Assembly (NCBI GenBank): GCA_016710165.1
Contig: JADJLJ010000001.1
Span: 1,612,001-1,676,000, forward strand
Reading direction: 5' to 3'
Length of the DNA stretch: 64,000 nucleotides
Origin: Chitinophagaceae bacterium
GTDB taxonomy: Bacteria > Bacteroidota > Bacteroidia > Chitinophagales > Chitinophagaceae
How positions within the stretch are numbered: the first letter of the stretch is position 1; each line of letters opens with the position of its first letter. The notes under the pieces are model-generated. The model saw only the letters and a list, made by a program, of their open reading frames with translations. It had not been told where the DNA came from and did not search any database. Made by a program: the position numbers and the translations under genes. Of this stretch, positions 1 to 7,324 are shown piece by piece.

Positions 1-33
1 GCACTTATTGAAGAGATGAACAGCGGTTCCTGA
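1..33 (+). CDS. possible 3' end of a truncated plus-strand gene
   Basis: Reading from base 1 gives ten sense codons (ALIEEMNSGS) and a TGA at 31-33. It would be the C-terminal tail of a gene that begins outside the window and converges on the YkuK-like gene. Nothing identifies it, and ten codons could be chance. Confidence 0.25.
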   Translation, partial: ALIEEMNSGS

Positions 34-115
34 TTGAAAAATTCACCGGATGAGGGAGCAGGGGGTGAGGCCTGTGTTCTGAACACATGCGTTGGAAAAA
101 TAATTCTCAGCAAAC

Positions 116-589
116 TTAATTCACCACTTTATTGGCACAACTGCTGCTGGCAAAGGCTTCCGGCTTGGCTTTAAAGGCAAAGCCCATTCCCAGGATATAG
201 CCCATGGCTTCCCGCAATGCCTCATTGCTTTTAAAGTGTGGGTTGGTGTTGATGTCGGCATGCACTTCCATATCCACATTATACACCGTGAACAGGTCGC
301 AGAGTTCGTATGCGATCTCAATGCTCTTGGCCACTTCCACCAGCATTCTTTCCTTGATGCTGTACTGCTGCAATGTCTTTTCATTGTGGATGAACATAAA
401 ACCGCCATGGCCTTCCCGCAGGAAAACGATCACCGTGGCAAACTCCGTTTCCTTGCCCTTTACCTGGCTGTCGGTTCCGATACAAACTTTTAAATGATAG
501 CCATCATCTGATTCCCGTTTGATGGCCTGTTCTACAGCATCCTTGATGTGCAACTGGATAGGATCTCCGTTAAATTTTCTCCATAGCAT
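116..589 (-). CDS. YkuK-like (DUF458) ribonuclease H-fold protein
   Basis: 157 residues, close to the usual length of the YkuK/DUF458 family, which has a predicted RNase H-like fold and no settled biochemical role. Visible family features are the early strand with CIGTDSQVKG (an acidic residue in the first beta strand), the VYNVDMEVHADIN segment with a second acidic cluster, and a conserved GYILGMGFAFKAKPEAFASS tail near the C terminus. No signal peptide or membrane segment, so it is probably cytosolic. It stands alone, with a 600-bp non-coding stretch upstream. A nuclease function is inferred from fold only. Confidence 0.8.
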   Translation of the reverse strand: MLWRKFNGDPIQLHIKDAVEQAIKRESDDGYHLKVCIGTDSQVKGKETEFATVIVFLREGHGGFMFIHNEKTLQQYSIKERMLVEVAKSIEIAYELCDLFTVYNVDMEVHADINTNPHFKSNEALREAMGYILGMGFAFKAKPEAFASSSCANKVVN

Positions 590-618
590 AAAAATGGGTT
601 TTCTAAAGTTACGGATAA

Positions 619-757
619 ATTACCCCTAAATCCCCTAAAGGGGACTTGACGGAGTAAAATTATTTACAGAGTTATTAAAAAACTTACAGTTAAATATCAT
701 GTAATCACTTAAGTTATTGATCTCTTTACAAATCCCCTTTAGGGGATTTAGGGGCAC
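619..757. repeat. paired inverted CCCCTAAAGGGG words
   Basis: A 25-bp word beginning CCCCTAAATCCCCTAAAGGG (about 625-649) is repeated as its near-perfect reverse complement at about 730-754. Each copy contains an internal CCCCTTTAGGGG palindrome. The pair flanks about 80 AT-rich bases. The same style of pair occurs at 43684-43756. Function unknown. Confidence 0.7.
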
Positions 758-794
758 AAAAAAGGGGATAGCCCCTAACGCTACCCCCTAACTT

Positions 795-1065
795 ACACAT
801 GAATCTACCTTACTGTCTTATGACTCGTTCTGTCTGTTTTTCTCTGTTGCTTAAAAGCCGGGGATATACCATATCAACCGGGTTCTGTAAAATATATTGC
901 GTTCAAAATTTTATACCCTGTACCGGAAATCCAGTGCCACATGAACGGTAATTTCAGTTTGTACCAGTGTAAAAACGTAAAACCGCCTGTCAATATTGCC
1001 CGATCCATTCGGGTAAACTGTATTGAAATAAGCCCTTTGGTCAGGTACCTGTTTCAGAACAATTG
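795..1065 (-). pseudogene. decayed duplicate of a T9SS C-terminal sorting domain
   Basis: The minus strand aligns at DNA level with the 3' end of the neighbouring metalloprotease gene. The block around 795-850 matches the protease codons for EKQTERIIKQ, its stop and following bases, at roughly 70% by eye. The similarity continues through about 1060, with shared phrases such as TTTGTACCAG/TTTTGCACCAG and ATTGCCCG. The relic has stops and shifts and is not an open gene. It fills most of the 600-bp gap 590-1188; no other gene is visible there. Confidence 0.6.
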
Positions 1066-1149
1066 ATCATATCCCGGAAACTGCTGAACGGCATCTGTGA
1101 AACAGCAGACCGGGTAAAGGCCTTCACCCGGAACGGACAAAAGAAAAGG

Positions 1150-1175
1150 TGACAGCCCCCGCTGTCCTCCTTTTT
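1150..1175. terminator. hairpin downstream of the metalloprotease gene
   Basis: GACAGC (1151-1156) and GCTGTC (1161-1166) form a stem with a four-C loop. It is followed by a T-run on the plus strand and by a weaker T-rich stretch on the minus strand, where it would end the metalloprotease transcript. Confidence 0.5.
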
Positions 1176-1188
1176 CAGAAAATCTGCC

Positions 1189-2772
1189 TTACTGCTTTAT
1201 GATTCTTTCGGTTTGTTTTTCATCATTATTGAATAGCTGAATGATATACATACCAGCCGGCTGGTCAGGGATATTTAACCGGTTGATGCCTTTTAATGCT
1301 GTTCCAGCCAGCAATACCCTTCCGTTCACATCCAGTAACCGGTACCCGCAATTCCGGGAAGCATTGATAACGATCTCATTTTGCACCAGGGTGGAAGCGC
1401 TGAAAAGTTTTACCGGATTGCCCGTTCCCTTCAGTGCAATGGTATTGGAATAAACCGACTGGTCAAGCACCGATGTCACTTTCAGCCGGTAATAAACGGT
1501 ATTGGTCTTATAAGGCTGCCAGGCAAAGTTTGCCACGGATGGCGCCAATGATGTTAACGTGTTGAACCGGGTACCGTCATCCGATGCTTCAAGCAGGATC
1601 GTTTTTACCGGCTCATCGGCAATGATGCGCCAGCGAAGGTCATGCTTGTCCTTATTAATGGTTCCGCTGAGATCCACTGCATGAATCGGTAAAGCACCTG
1701 AAGTTCCGGCTATGCTGTAAGCACCGAGGCTTCCGTATTCCCCGGTATTTGAATTACCGGTACCATCTATTTTCAGGTAATACGTTCCGGCATTTAAGAT
1801 CGTATCAATCGTCACACGCATGGTGGCAGCCGGATCATAGGTCCTTACCAATGTTGCGGATGAATTGTATAACTCGATCTTGATGTCCAGGTTGGCGCCG
1901 ATATAATTGTTCGCTACATTAAAAGGGGTGGCGGTAAGATGCAGGTTTGCATTTTGCAGCAGGGTGAATTTAAAAGCATCCTGATCCGAATTGGTCCCTA
2001 TCAGCCCGTTTACGCTGAACCCTGCAGGAGCAAGTGTATACGTACTGCTGTTCAATGTTTCGGGGTAATCATCCGGACGGTACGTAAACCCATTTTGAGT
2101 GGCGATGATGGAAAGGTTATCCTGTACAGAAGTACATCCGTAAGGGGTAGGTCCATTGTTCCAGTTGCTCATGTTGCGGTAATAGCTGTTTCCCATTATC
2201 GGCGACCAGCTTGTTTCGCCGCTTCCGGCGCCACTGTTGTATTGTTCTACCGGTGTACTGCAATTGGAGCCATACCTGGACTGGTGGGAAAGGCCAAGTG
2301 TATGGCCGCTTTCGTGCGAACAGCATTCGCCAACCATTTTAGGACTATAGGGACCTAACACATCACTGAATACAAAAGCAGGCGTATCATCGCCCCAGGC
2401 AAAAGAACCCACATAGGCAATTCCGCCCACACCGGGGCTCCATGAACTTGTGGTGGTGATGATGACCCGTATCCGTTTATTCAGTGGTGCAGATAAGAAA
2501 ACAGTTGAGTCGGTTGTGATGTTGATATCAAAAGGACGGTAATCCTCTGCCACCCGGTTAAAAGCCTCTGTCACCTGGGGATCGGTCATACCGGATGGAT
2601 TGCAATAAAAAGAAGTTCCTCCATTCCAGACAGAGCTTTGCACATAGTGCCCGTCAAAGTCCAGGAAAATGGTTGCCGCAGCGGATGGGTAACTGTTTAA
2701 TTTAGGTACAGCAAAACTTTTAATCGAAAAAGTTATGGCGGCGATCAGTAGTAAGGTAAAGGTTTTTCTCAT
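1189..2772 (-). CDS. secreted reprolysin-type zinc metalloprotease with T9SS type-A tail
   Basis: 527 residues. A signal peptide occupies about residues 1-22 (MRKTFTLLLIAAITFSIKSF). The catalytic zinc motif HESGHTLGLSH lies near residue 153, matching the HExxHxxGxxH signature of metzincins of the M12 type. A beta-rich domain resembling bacterial pre-peptidase C-terminal (PPC) domains follows (about 240-360, with DAFKF and GTYYLKIDGTG). The last 80 residues form a T9SS sorting domain ending in GMYIIQLFNNDEKQTERIIK. It should be exported by Sec, then released or anchored by T9SS. Substrate unknown. The region just downstream holds a decayed copy of its tail. Confidence 0.85.
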   Translation of the reverse strand: MRKTFTLLLIAAITFSIKSFAVPKLNSYPSAAATIFLDFDGHYVQSSVWNGGTSFYCNPSGMTDPQVTEAFNRVAEDYRPFDINITTDSTVFLSAPLNKRIRVIITTTSSWSPGVGGIAYVGSFAWGDDTPAFVFSDVLGPYSPKMVGECCSHESGHTLGLSHQSRYGSNCSTPVEQYNSGAGSGETSWSPIMGNSYYRNMSNWNNGPTPYGCTSVQDNLSIIATQNGFTYRPDDYPETLNSSTYTLAPAGFSVNGLIGTNSDQDAFKFTLLQNANLHLTATPFNVANNYIGANLDIKIELYNSSATLVRTYDPAATMRVTIDTILNAGTYYLKIDGTGNSNTGEYGSLGAYSIAGTSGALPIHAVDLSGTINKDKHDLRWRIIADEPVKTILLEASDDGTRFNTLTSLAPSVANFAWQPYKTNTVYYRLKVTSVLDQSVYSNTIALKGTGNPVKLFSASTLVQNEIVINASRNCGYRLLDVNGRVLLAGTALKGINRLNIPDQPAGMYIIQLFNNDEKQTERIIKQ

Positions 2773-2814
2773 GTTGGTGCATTGGGGGTTATGCAGGTTT
2801 AGGTATTGATCATT

Positions 2815-3267
2815 TTAATTCGGGCTGCAATCGGGTATCGCCCGGTCGGTCTCCATTTTTACCAGCCGGTAATTCCCGGCAGCATCCCGTTTCAATTCGT
2901 ACCCGTCAAAATAATTTTTGTTGACGATGCGGCCCACGTAGGAAACGGTATTGTCTTTATTGGTGATCCGGGAGATACTGAAAATGGAATTATGGTAAGC
3001 AGCAGATTTGATAACGGCCGACTGCAGGTTATCGTATTTAACCACATTATTCACCACGTTGCCTGAAAAGGAAAAATTATCGGAAAAGGACAGGCTGATG
3101 TTCTGACCCTGCGTTGAATGAAAGATACTGCTCAACGCTGCCTCTGAACAATCAATAACGTCAGGAAAATTGCTGAATTGCTTTGGTTTGGATGCGGTTT
3201 GTGAATGACCGGTTGTTGCAATGAAAGTACACAGCAACATTATTGCAATGGCTGCAAAATGTTTCAT
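2815..3267 (-). CDS. small secreted protein of unknown function
   Basis: Start chosen at 3267 because MKHFAAIAIMLLCTFIATTG reads as a clean signal peptide; an in-frame ATG at 3294 would put nine charged residues before it. The mature part is about 128 residues with no domain I recognise. It contains a segment NISLSFSDNFSFSGNVV followed by beta-rich sequence and ends DRAIPDCSPN; two cysteines could form a disulphide. It lies 42 bp upstream of the metalloprotease start on the same strand, so co-transcription, and a role as partner or inhibitor of the protease, is possible. That role is inference only. Confidence 0.65.
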   Translation of the reverse strand: MKHFAAIAIMLLCTFIATTGHSQTASKPKQFSNFPDVIDCSEAALSSIFHSTQGQNISLSFSDNFSFSGNVVNNVVKYDNLQSAVIKSAAYHNSIFSISRITNKDNTVSYVGRIVNKNYFDGYELKRDAAGNYRLVKMETDRAIPDCSPN

Positions 3268-3386
3268 GGATCTGGTTTTTTGGATATTGGACAACTTGTT
3301 CTGATTTGTCTAACGCAGATCAGGGGGCTTTAGTATGCCGAAACCTATAAAAAAGGGATGAAAAACAGCCAGGAGGAACGTTGTTT

Positions 3387-3752
3387 TCAGAACTGGCCCG
3401 TACTTAACAATACCAGTGTACAGGCTTCAACGGGTTGGATCCCGTTTGCCCTGGCCAGGTCAGCCAATTCCTCATTTTCGGCGCCGGGGTTGAAAATGAT
3501 CCGTTTGGGATGGAGGGAAAGGATATAATCGTAGTATTCCTGCTGGCGCAGCGGGTTCAGGTAAATCGTCACGGTATCAATACCAGGGAATGGTTCATGC
3601 TCCGTCCCGATCTCCACCGGACCCACTGCTCCTTTCCTCTTCCCGATGGCTACCACCGGGTGTTGCTGACCGATCAGTCTTTTAATGGCCAGGTTGCTGT
3701 ACCGGGCCGGGTTTTCGGATGCACCCAGCACCAATGTCTTTTTCTTTTCCAT
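3387..3752 (-). CDS. CoA-binding (YccU-like) Rossmann protein
   Basis: 121 residues covering one CoA_binding_2 domain. The glycine-rich start TLVLGASENPARYSNLA is the nucleotide-binding loop; YLNPLRQQEYYDYIL and RIIFNPGAENEELADLARANG are family-conserved later strands and helices. The length fits the family of stand-alone CoA-binding proteins, whose cellular role is not established. It is the last gene of a three-gene operon (regulator, DCC protein, this gene), starting one base after the stop of the DCC gene. No signal or membrane segment, so cytosolic. Confidence 0.85.
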   Translation of the reverse strand: MEKKKTLVLGASENPARYSNLAIKRLIGQQHPVVAIGKRKGAVGPVEIGTEHEPFPGIDTVTIYLNPLRQQEYYDYILSLHPKRIIFNPGAENEELADLARANGIQPVEACTLVLLSTGQF

Positions 3753-3753
3753 G

Positions 3754-4155
3754 CTATTGTAAAAATCTTTCTTTTAATTCCGGCGTAGGTACCATGCATT
3801 CCTCCCGTACACCAAACCACTTATACCTGTTGGCGGCGATCCAGTTATAGATCCCGTCCCGGAAGAATTTTGGCACGATCATATAAACATAGAAAACAGG
3901 CCATAATCCACTTAAATGCCGGCAAACTTTTAAAGCAGCCGATGATCTTGCGTAGGCTTTCCCGTTCTCTATGAAGACAAATGATTCCATGGCTTTTACC
4001 GGTAAATGATATTGTTGTAACAATCTTTGCCCGGCTTCAGACTGAAGGGCTGCAAACCGGATATTGTTCGATTTATCTCTTTTGATAACGAATTTAACCG
4101 CACTGTTGCAGAAATTGCAGATGCCGTCGAATAATATGATTGGTTGTTCTTTCAT
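3754..4155 (-). CDS. DCC-family thiol-disulfide oxidoreductase-like protein
   Basis: 133 residues with the DCC-family signature at the N terminus, DGICNFCNSAVKFVIKRD, giving the DxxCxxC motif after which the family is named. The later motif RSSAALKVCRHLSGLWPV also fits the YuxK/DUF393 group. A hydrophobic stretch near residues 88-100 may lie against the membrane. The ATG overlaps the TGA of the upstream regulator gene by four bases (ATGA), pointing to translational coupling. Redox function is inferred from the two cysteines; no substrate is known for the family. Confidence 0.85.
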   Translation of the reverse strand: MKEQPIILFDGICNFCNSAVKFVIKRDKSNNIRFAALQSEAGQRLLQQYHLPVKAMESFVFIENGKAYARSSAALKVCRHLSGLWPVFYVYMIVPKFFRDGIYNWIAANRYKWFGVREECMVPTPELKERFLQ

Positions 4156-4658
4156 TTAAAGAACTTCAGCAGGCTGCTCATGAACCAATTCTCATCTGCC
4201 TTGATCATTACGTCCAGCATTTTATCGGCCTGGCTGCCAAACTTCCGTATGCCACCGACCGTGTCGATAAACTGTTTTACATTTTTTTCTTTCTTATCAC
4301 CATCGATCTGCTCCAGCTGGGCCAGTAATTTCAGCATGGGGTCCAGTTCCCGCTTCTTTCTTTCCTTGATGATCTGGGTGGCCACTTTCCAGACATCTTT
4401 CTCAGCGGTAAAGAATTCCCGCCGCTCCCCCGGGATGAGTACCCGCTCCACCAGTCCCCAGGATATCAGGTCACGGGTGTTCATATTCACATTTCCCCGG
4501 CTGATGTTCAGTTGTTCCATGATGTCGTCCTGCGTGATGGGGTCCGGGCTGATGAGCAGCAAGGCATGGATCTGCGCCATGGTCCGGTTGATACCCCAGT
4601 TCGTACCAAAAGCGCCCCAACTGCTGATGAACTGTGCTTTTGCCTCGGAAAGTTTCAT
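4152..4658 (-). CDS. GbsR/MarR-family transcriptional regulator
   Basis: 168 residues. A winged helix-turn-helix occupies about residues 15-90: INRTMAQIHALLLISPDPIT followed by the recognition region LNISRGNVNMNTRDLISWGL. The sequence is typical of the GbsR group rather than classical MarR. The C-terminal half is helical and probably dimerises. First gene of the operon with the DCC and CoA-binding genes. A perfect inverted repeat lies in its promoter at 4673-4691, suggesting autoregulation. The effector is unknown; osmolyte and choline links exist for Bacillus GbsR but cannot be carried over. Confidence 0.85.
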   Translation of the reverse strand: MKLSEAKAQFISSWGAFGTNWGINRTMAQIHALLLISPDPITQDDIMEQLNISRGNVNMNTRDLISWGLVERVLIPGERREFFTAEKDVWKVATQIIKERKKRELDPMLKLLAQLEQIDGDKKEKNVKQFIDTVGGIRKFGSQADKMLDVMIKADENWFMSSLLKFFK

Positions 4659-4672
4659 GATGACTGATTTAT

Positions 4673-4691
4673 ACTGTAAAGATAATACAGT
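4673..4691. promoter_or_regulatory. inverted-repeat operator candidate in front of the GbsR-type gene
   Basis: ACTGTA-N7-TACAGT is a perfect dyad starting 15 bp upstream of the regulator's ATG. On the minus strand the spacer region reads TATCTTTA, one base from the Bacteroidota -7 consensus TAnnTTTG, so a bound protein would cover the promoter. A second dyad, TTTTGAA-TT-TTCAAAA, lies immediately upstream (about 4692-4707). Confidence 0.45.
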
Positions 4692-4724
4692 TTTTGAATT
4701 TTCAAAACTTATTGAAAATAAATT

Positions 4725-5462
4725 TTAATCAGGTTTTGCAAAACTGATCGGCTGCTTCCGGTAGGCATTCACCTTTTTACCTTTCTGAAAGGCCGGTTCC
4801 CATGGCGGGGAGTTTTCTATGACACGGATGGCTTCTTCATCCAAAACAAATTCTACGGACTTTGCCAAATGAACCTCTACGCATTTACCCGATGTATTTA
4901 CAACAAACAATACCACCACACGGCCTCCCCGTACCGATTGATTTCCTGTTTCTGCATTCAGATTTTGGGATAAATATTTTATCCATTCCCTGTCGCTTTT
5001 TTTGAAAAGTGCTTCCTGTTCGCCATCGGCCAGTTTATCACTGAGGGGTTCGTGTTTGACCGTATCCGGATCAATTGTTTTTACCAGCACCCCCCGTTCA
5101 TACTCCTCTTCTAAAATTACCTTACCGGTATCGTTATAGTAATACCAATCCTTTTCTTTCAGATTGTTGATATAATAACCGCTCTTTGTTATTGTTCCGG
5201 CAGGAGCATATTCATAAATAGGTCCTTGCAGAACTTTAAGTGTAGAGTCTGAATAGCTTCTTAATTTCTGCAAAGGGCCTTTCAGTTTATAATCAAGGCG
5301 CTGAAAAAATTCCGGGTATTTTTTTACTACAATAAATGAATGTGCTTCTTTGATATTCTCCGTAATTCCATTTTTCCCCACCAGGACGAGGTTTACAATT
5401 TTCTGCGAAAATGCAGGTAATGTTGCCAGGCAAAATACCAGGAGGTACGTTATTTTTTTCAT
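4725..5462 (-). CDS. TonB C-terminal-domain protein with MORN-like repeats
   Basis: 245 residues with a signal peptide MKKITYLLVFCLATLPAFSQ. The middle (about 85-135) has MORN/YwqK-like strands such as GYYINNLKEKDWYYYNDTGK. The C-terminal 80 residues match a TonB_C domain: a GGRVVVLFVVNTSGKC strand, DEEAIRVIENSPPWEPA, then KKVNAYRKQPISF. The usual N-terminal membrane anchor and proline-rich linker of a canonical TonB are missing, so this is a periplasmic or surface member of the Bacteroidota family commonly labelled energy transducer TonB. It stands alone between the regulator operon and the E2 gene; energy transduction is not demonstrated. Confidence 0.75.
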   Translation of the reverse strand: MKKITYLLVFCLATLPAFSQKIVNLVLVGKNGITENIKEAHSFIVVKKYPEFFQRLDYKLKGPLQKLRSYSDSTLKVLQGPIYEYAPAGTITKSGYYINNLKEKDWYYYNDTGKVILEEEYERGVLVKTIDPDTVKHEPLSDKLADGEQEALFKKSDREWIKYLSQNLNAETGNQSVRGGRVVVLFVVNTSGKCVEVHLAKSVEFVLDEEAIRVIENSPPWEPAFQKGKKVNAYRKQPISFAKPD

Positions 5463-5581
5463 ACTCGACTTATAAATGCGAAGATTGCTTTGTGATCTTA
5501 TAAAAGGAATGTAATAAAAAAAGCACCAGTGTTAATACCAATGCCTTCACTTTTTAATTTGTTTTGACCGAAACAGAAACA

Positions 5582-7255
5582 CTACAGCAGCATCGTAACC
5601 GGGTTCTCCAGGTATTTCTTCAGTGTTTGCAGGAAAGCAGCCCCCACAGCGCCGTCCACCGTGCGGTGGTCGCAACTGAGGGTAAGCTTCATGATATTGG
5701 TTGTGCCAAATCCCTCTGCTTTTTTAACCACCACTTCTTTTATCCTGCCCACAGCCAGTATGGCGCTGTCGGGTGGATTGATGATGGCGGTGAATTCTTC
5801 AATGTCCATCATACCCAGGTTGGAGATGGTGAATGTATTGCCACTGAATTCCTGCGGCTGCAGTTTTTTATCCTTTGCCTTGCCGTATAGTTCTTTTGCC
5901 TCGGATGCAATTTGTGACAAGGTCTTCTGGTCCGCAAAACGGATCACCGGAACGATCAGTCCGTCGGGTGTTGCCACCGCACTGCCGATATGTATGTGAT
6001 GGTTCTGGCGGATGAATTCCCCCCCCGCCTCTTGCGGGGCAGGCATCCAGCTGCTGTTCACATTCGGGTGCTGACGCAATGACAAAGCGGCTGCTTTAAT
6101 AATAAGATCATTGAATGATATCTTTACCGGGCTCAGTTCATTTAATTGCGTACGCACATTCATGGCATTGTCCATGTTTATCTCCATGGTCAGGTAAAAA
6201 TGCGGCGCACTGAACTTACTTTCTCCCAGCCTGCGTGCAATGGTCTTACGCATCTGTGTGAGCGGAATATCGGTATGGCCTTCCTGGCCTGTTGCAGTAA
6301 ATACAGGAGCCGGTGCAGCCGGAAGCTTTGCAGCAACTGCTGCAGGCGCTGCAGAAGGGCTGTAATTATCAATATCTTTTTTGGTAACCCGGCCACCGTC
6401 GCCGCTACCGCTTACTTTGGTTATATCAATTCCTTTATCGGCAGCTAATTTTTTAGCTAATGGAGAAGCCTTTACTCTTCCGTTGGTAGAAGCAGCAAGT
6501 TGTTCGTTGTTCGTTGCCCGTTGTTCGGGTGCTGATGCGGGTTCTGTTGCGAACTGCCCACTGCCCACTGCTGCCTGCCCGCTTTTCTCTGCGGCAACAT
6601 ATGCGCTCACATCCGTTCCGGCTTTACCCACGATCGCAATGATCTCATTTATTTTTGCAGCCTTGCCTGCTTCAACGCCAATATATAAAAGTGTTCCTTC
6701 TTCATACCCCACCACTTCCATGGTTGCTTTATCGGTCTCCACTTCGGCAAGTACGTCATCACTTTTTACAAAATCACCCGGTTTTTTATTCCAGGCCACG
6801 ATCTTTCCTTCGGTCATGGTATCGCTCAGTAAAGGCATGCGGATCTCTTTTGCACCGGCGGGAAGGGAAACGGTTTGAGGTTGCGGGCCTGCCTGTCCGG
6901 TAGGCAGGTTTGAGGTTTGAGGTTGGGGGTTTGAGGTTGGGGGTGTTTCAGCAGGCGTTGCAGATTTTGCGGCAGGTGCCGGGCCCTTTTCTTCCAGCAA
7001 AGATTTATAATCCTCGCCCTCTTTTCCCACAATGGCGATCACCTGGTTGATCCTGGCGGCTTCGCCGGCGGGTACACCTATATAGAGTAAAGTTCCGTCC
7101 ACATACCCGTTCACTTCCATGGTTGCCTTATCGGTTTCCACCTCGGCCAGCACGTCATCGCTTTTTACCTTATCGCCCACTTTTTTATTCCAGGAAATTA
7201 TTTTCCCCTCGGTCATCGTATCGCTCAGCAGCGGCATGCGTATCACTTCTGCCAT
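5582..7255 (-). CDS. dihydrolipoamide acetyltransferase (E2) of pyruvate dehydrogenase, two lipoyl domains
   Basis: 557 residues. Two N-terminal lipoyl domains (about 1-78 and 139-216) each carry the lipoylated lysine in ETDKATMEV. A peripheral subunit-binding domain follows near 260-300 (KASPLAKKLAADKGIDITKV), then the 2-oxoacid dehydrogenase acyltransferase domain with catalytic CDHRTVDGAVGAAF near the end. It transfers acetyl groups from E1 to CoA in the cytosol. The linkers are inflated by low-complexity sequence: an L-P-T-G-Q-A-G palindrome and heptamer repeats between the lipoyl domains, more heptamers after the second, and a GC palindrome (6023-6039) inside the catalytic domain. The E1 genes are not in the window. 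Confidence 0.93.
   Translation of the reverse strand: MAEVIRMPLLSDTMTEGKIISWNKKVGDKVKSDDVLAEVETDKATMEVNGYVDGTLLYIGVPAGEAARINQVIAIVGKEGEDYKSLLEEKGPAPAAKSATPAETPPTSNPQPQTSNLPTGQAGPQPQTVSLPAGAKEIRMPLLSDTMTEGKIVAWNKKPGDFVKSDDVLAEVETDKATMEVVGYEEGTLLYIGVEAGKAAKINEIIAIVGKAGTDVSAYVAAEKSGQAAVGSGQFATEPASAPEQRATNNEQLAASTNGRVKASPLAKKLAADKGIDITKVSGSGDGGRVTKKDIDNYSPSAAPAAVAAKLPAAPAPVFTATGQEGHTDIPLTQMRKTIARRLGESKFSAPHFYLTMEINMDNAMNVRTQLNELSPVKISFNDLIIKAAALSLRQHPNVNSSWMPAPQEAGGEFIRQNHHIHIGSAVATPDGLIVPVIRFADQKTLSQIASEAKELYGKAKDKKLQPQEFSGNTFTISNLGMMDIEEFTAIINPPDSAILAVGRIKEVVVKKAEGFGTTNIMKLTLSCDHRTVDGAVGAAFLQTLKKYLENPVTMLL
6023..6039. repeat. GC palindrome inside the E2 catalytic domain
   Basis: CCCCGCCTCTTGCGGGG folds as a 6-bp stem around a five-base loop. 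In frame on the minus strand it encodes part of MPAPQEAGGEF, a stretch that looks inserted between well-conserved family segments. Confidence 0.5.
6486..6590. repeat. in-frame heptamer repeats in the E2 linker
   Basis: Two heptamer runs are visible: GTTGTTC-GTTGTTC-GTTGCCC-GTTGTTC (about 6499-6526) and ACTGCCC-ACTGCCC-ACTGCTG-CCTGCCC (about 6555-6582). They encode the variable linker after the second lipoyl domain. Confidence 0.6.
6888..6908 (-). repeat. 21-bp palindromic word encoding L-P-T-G-Q-A-G
   Basis: CCTGCCT-N7-AGGCAGG; read in the sense direction of the E2 gene it differs by one base from the word at 48544-48564 in pheT. It is flanked by TTTGAGG heptamers (to about 6950). Confidence 0.75.
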
Positions 7256-7324
7256 AGTATTAATCGCTTATTTTTGATTGAGGTTCGAAATTAAGGCAAA
7301 ATGCGGAAATGGGGGCAGTTCCGG

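Noticed and set aside
73..87. TGTGTTC-T-GAACACA palindrome as an operator or terminator
   Set aside because: It is perfect but lies between convergent gene ends, has a one-base centre and no T-run, so neither role is supported.
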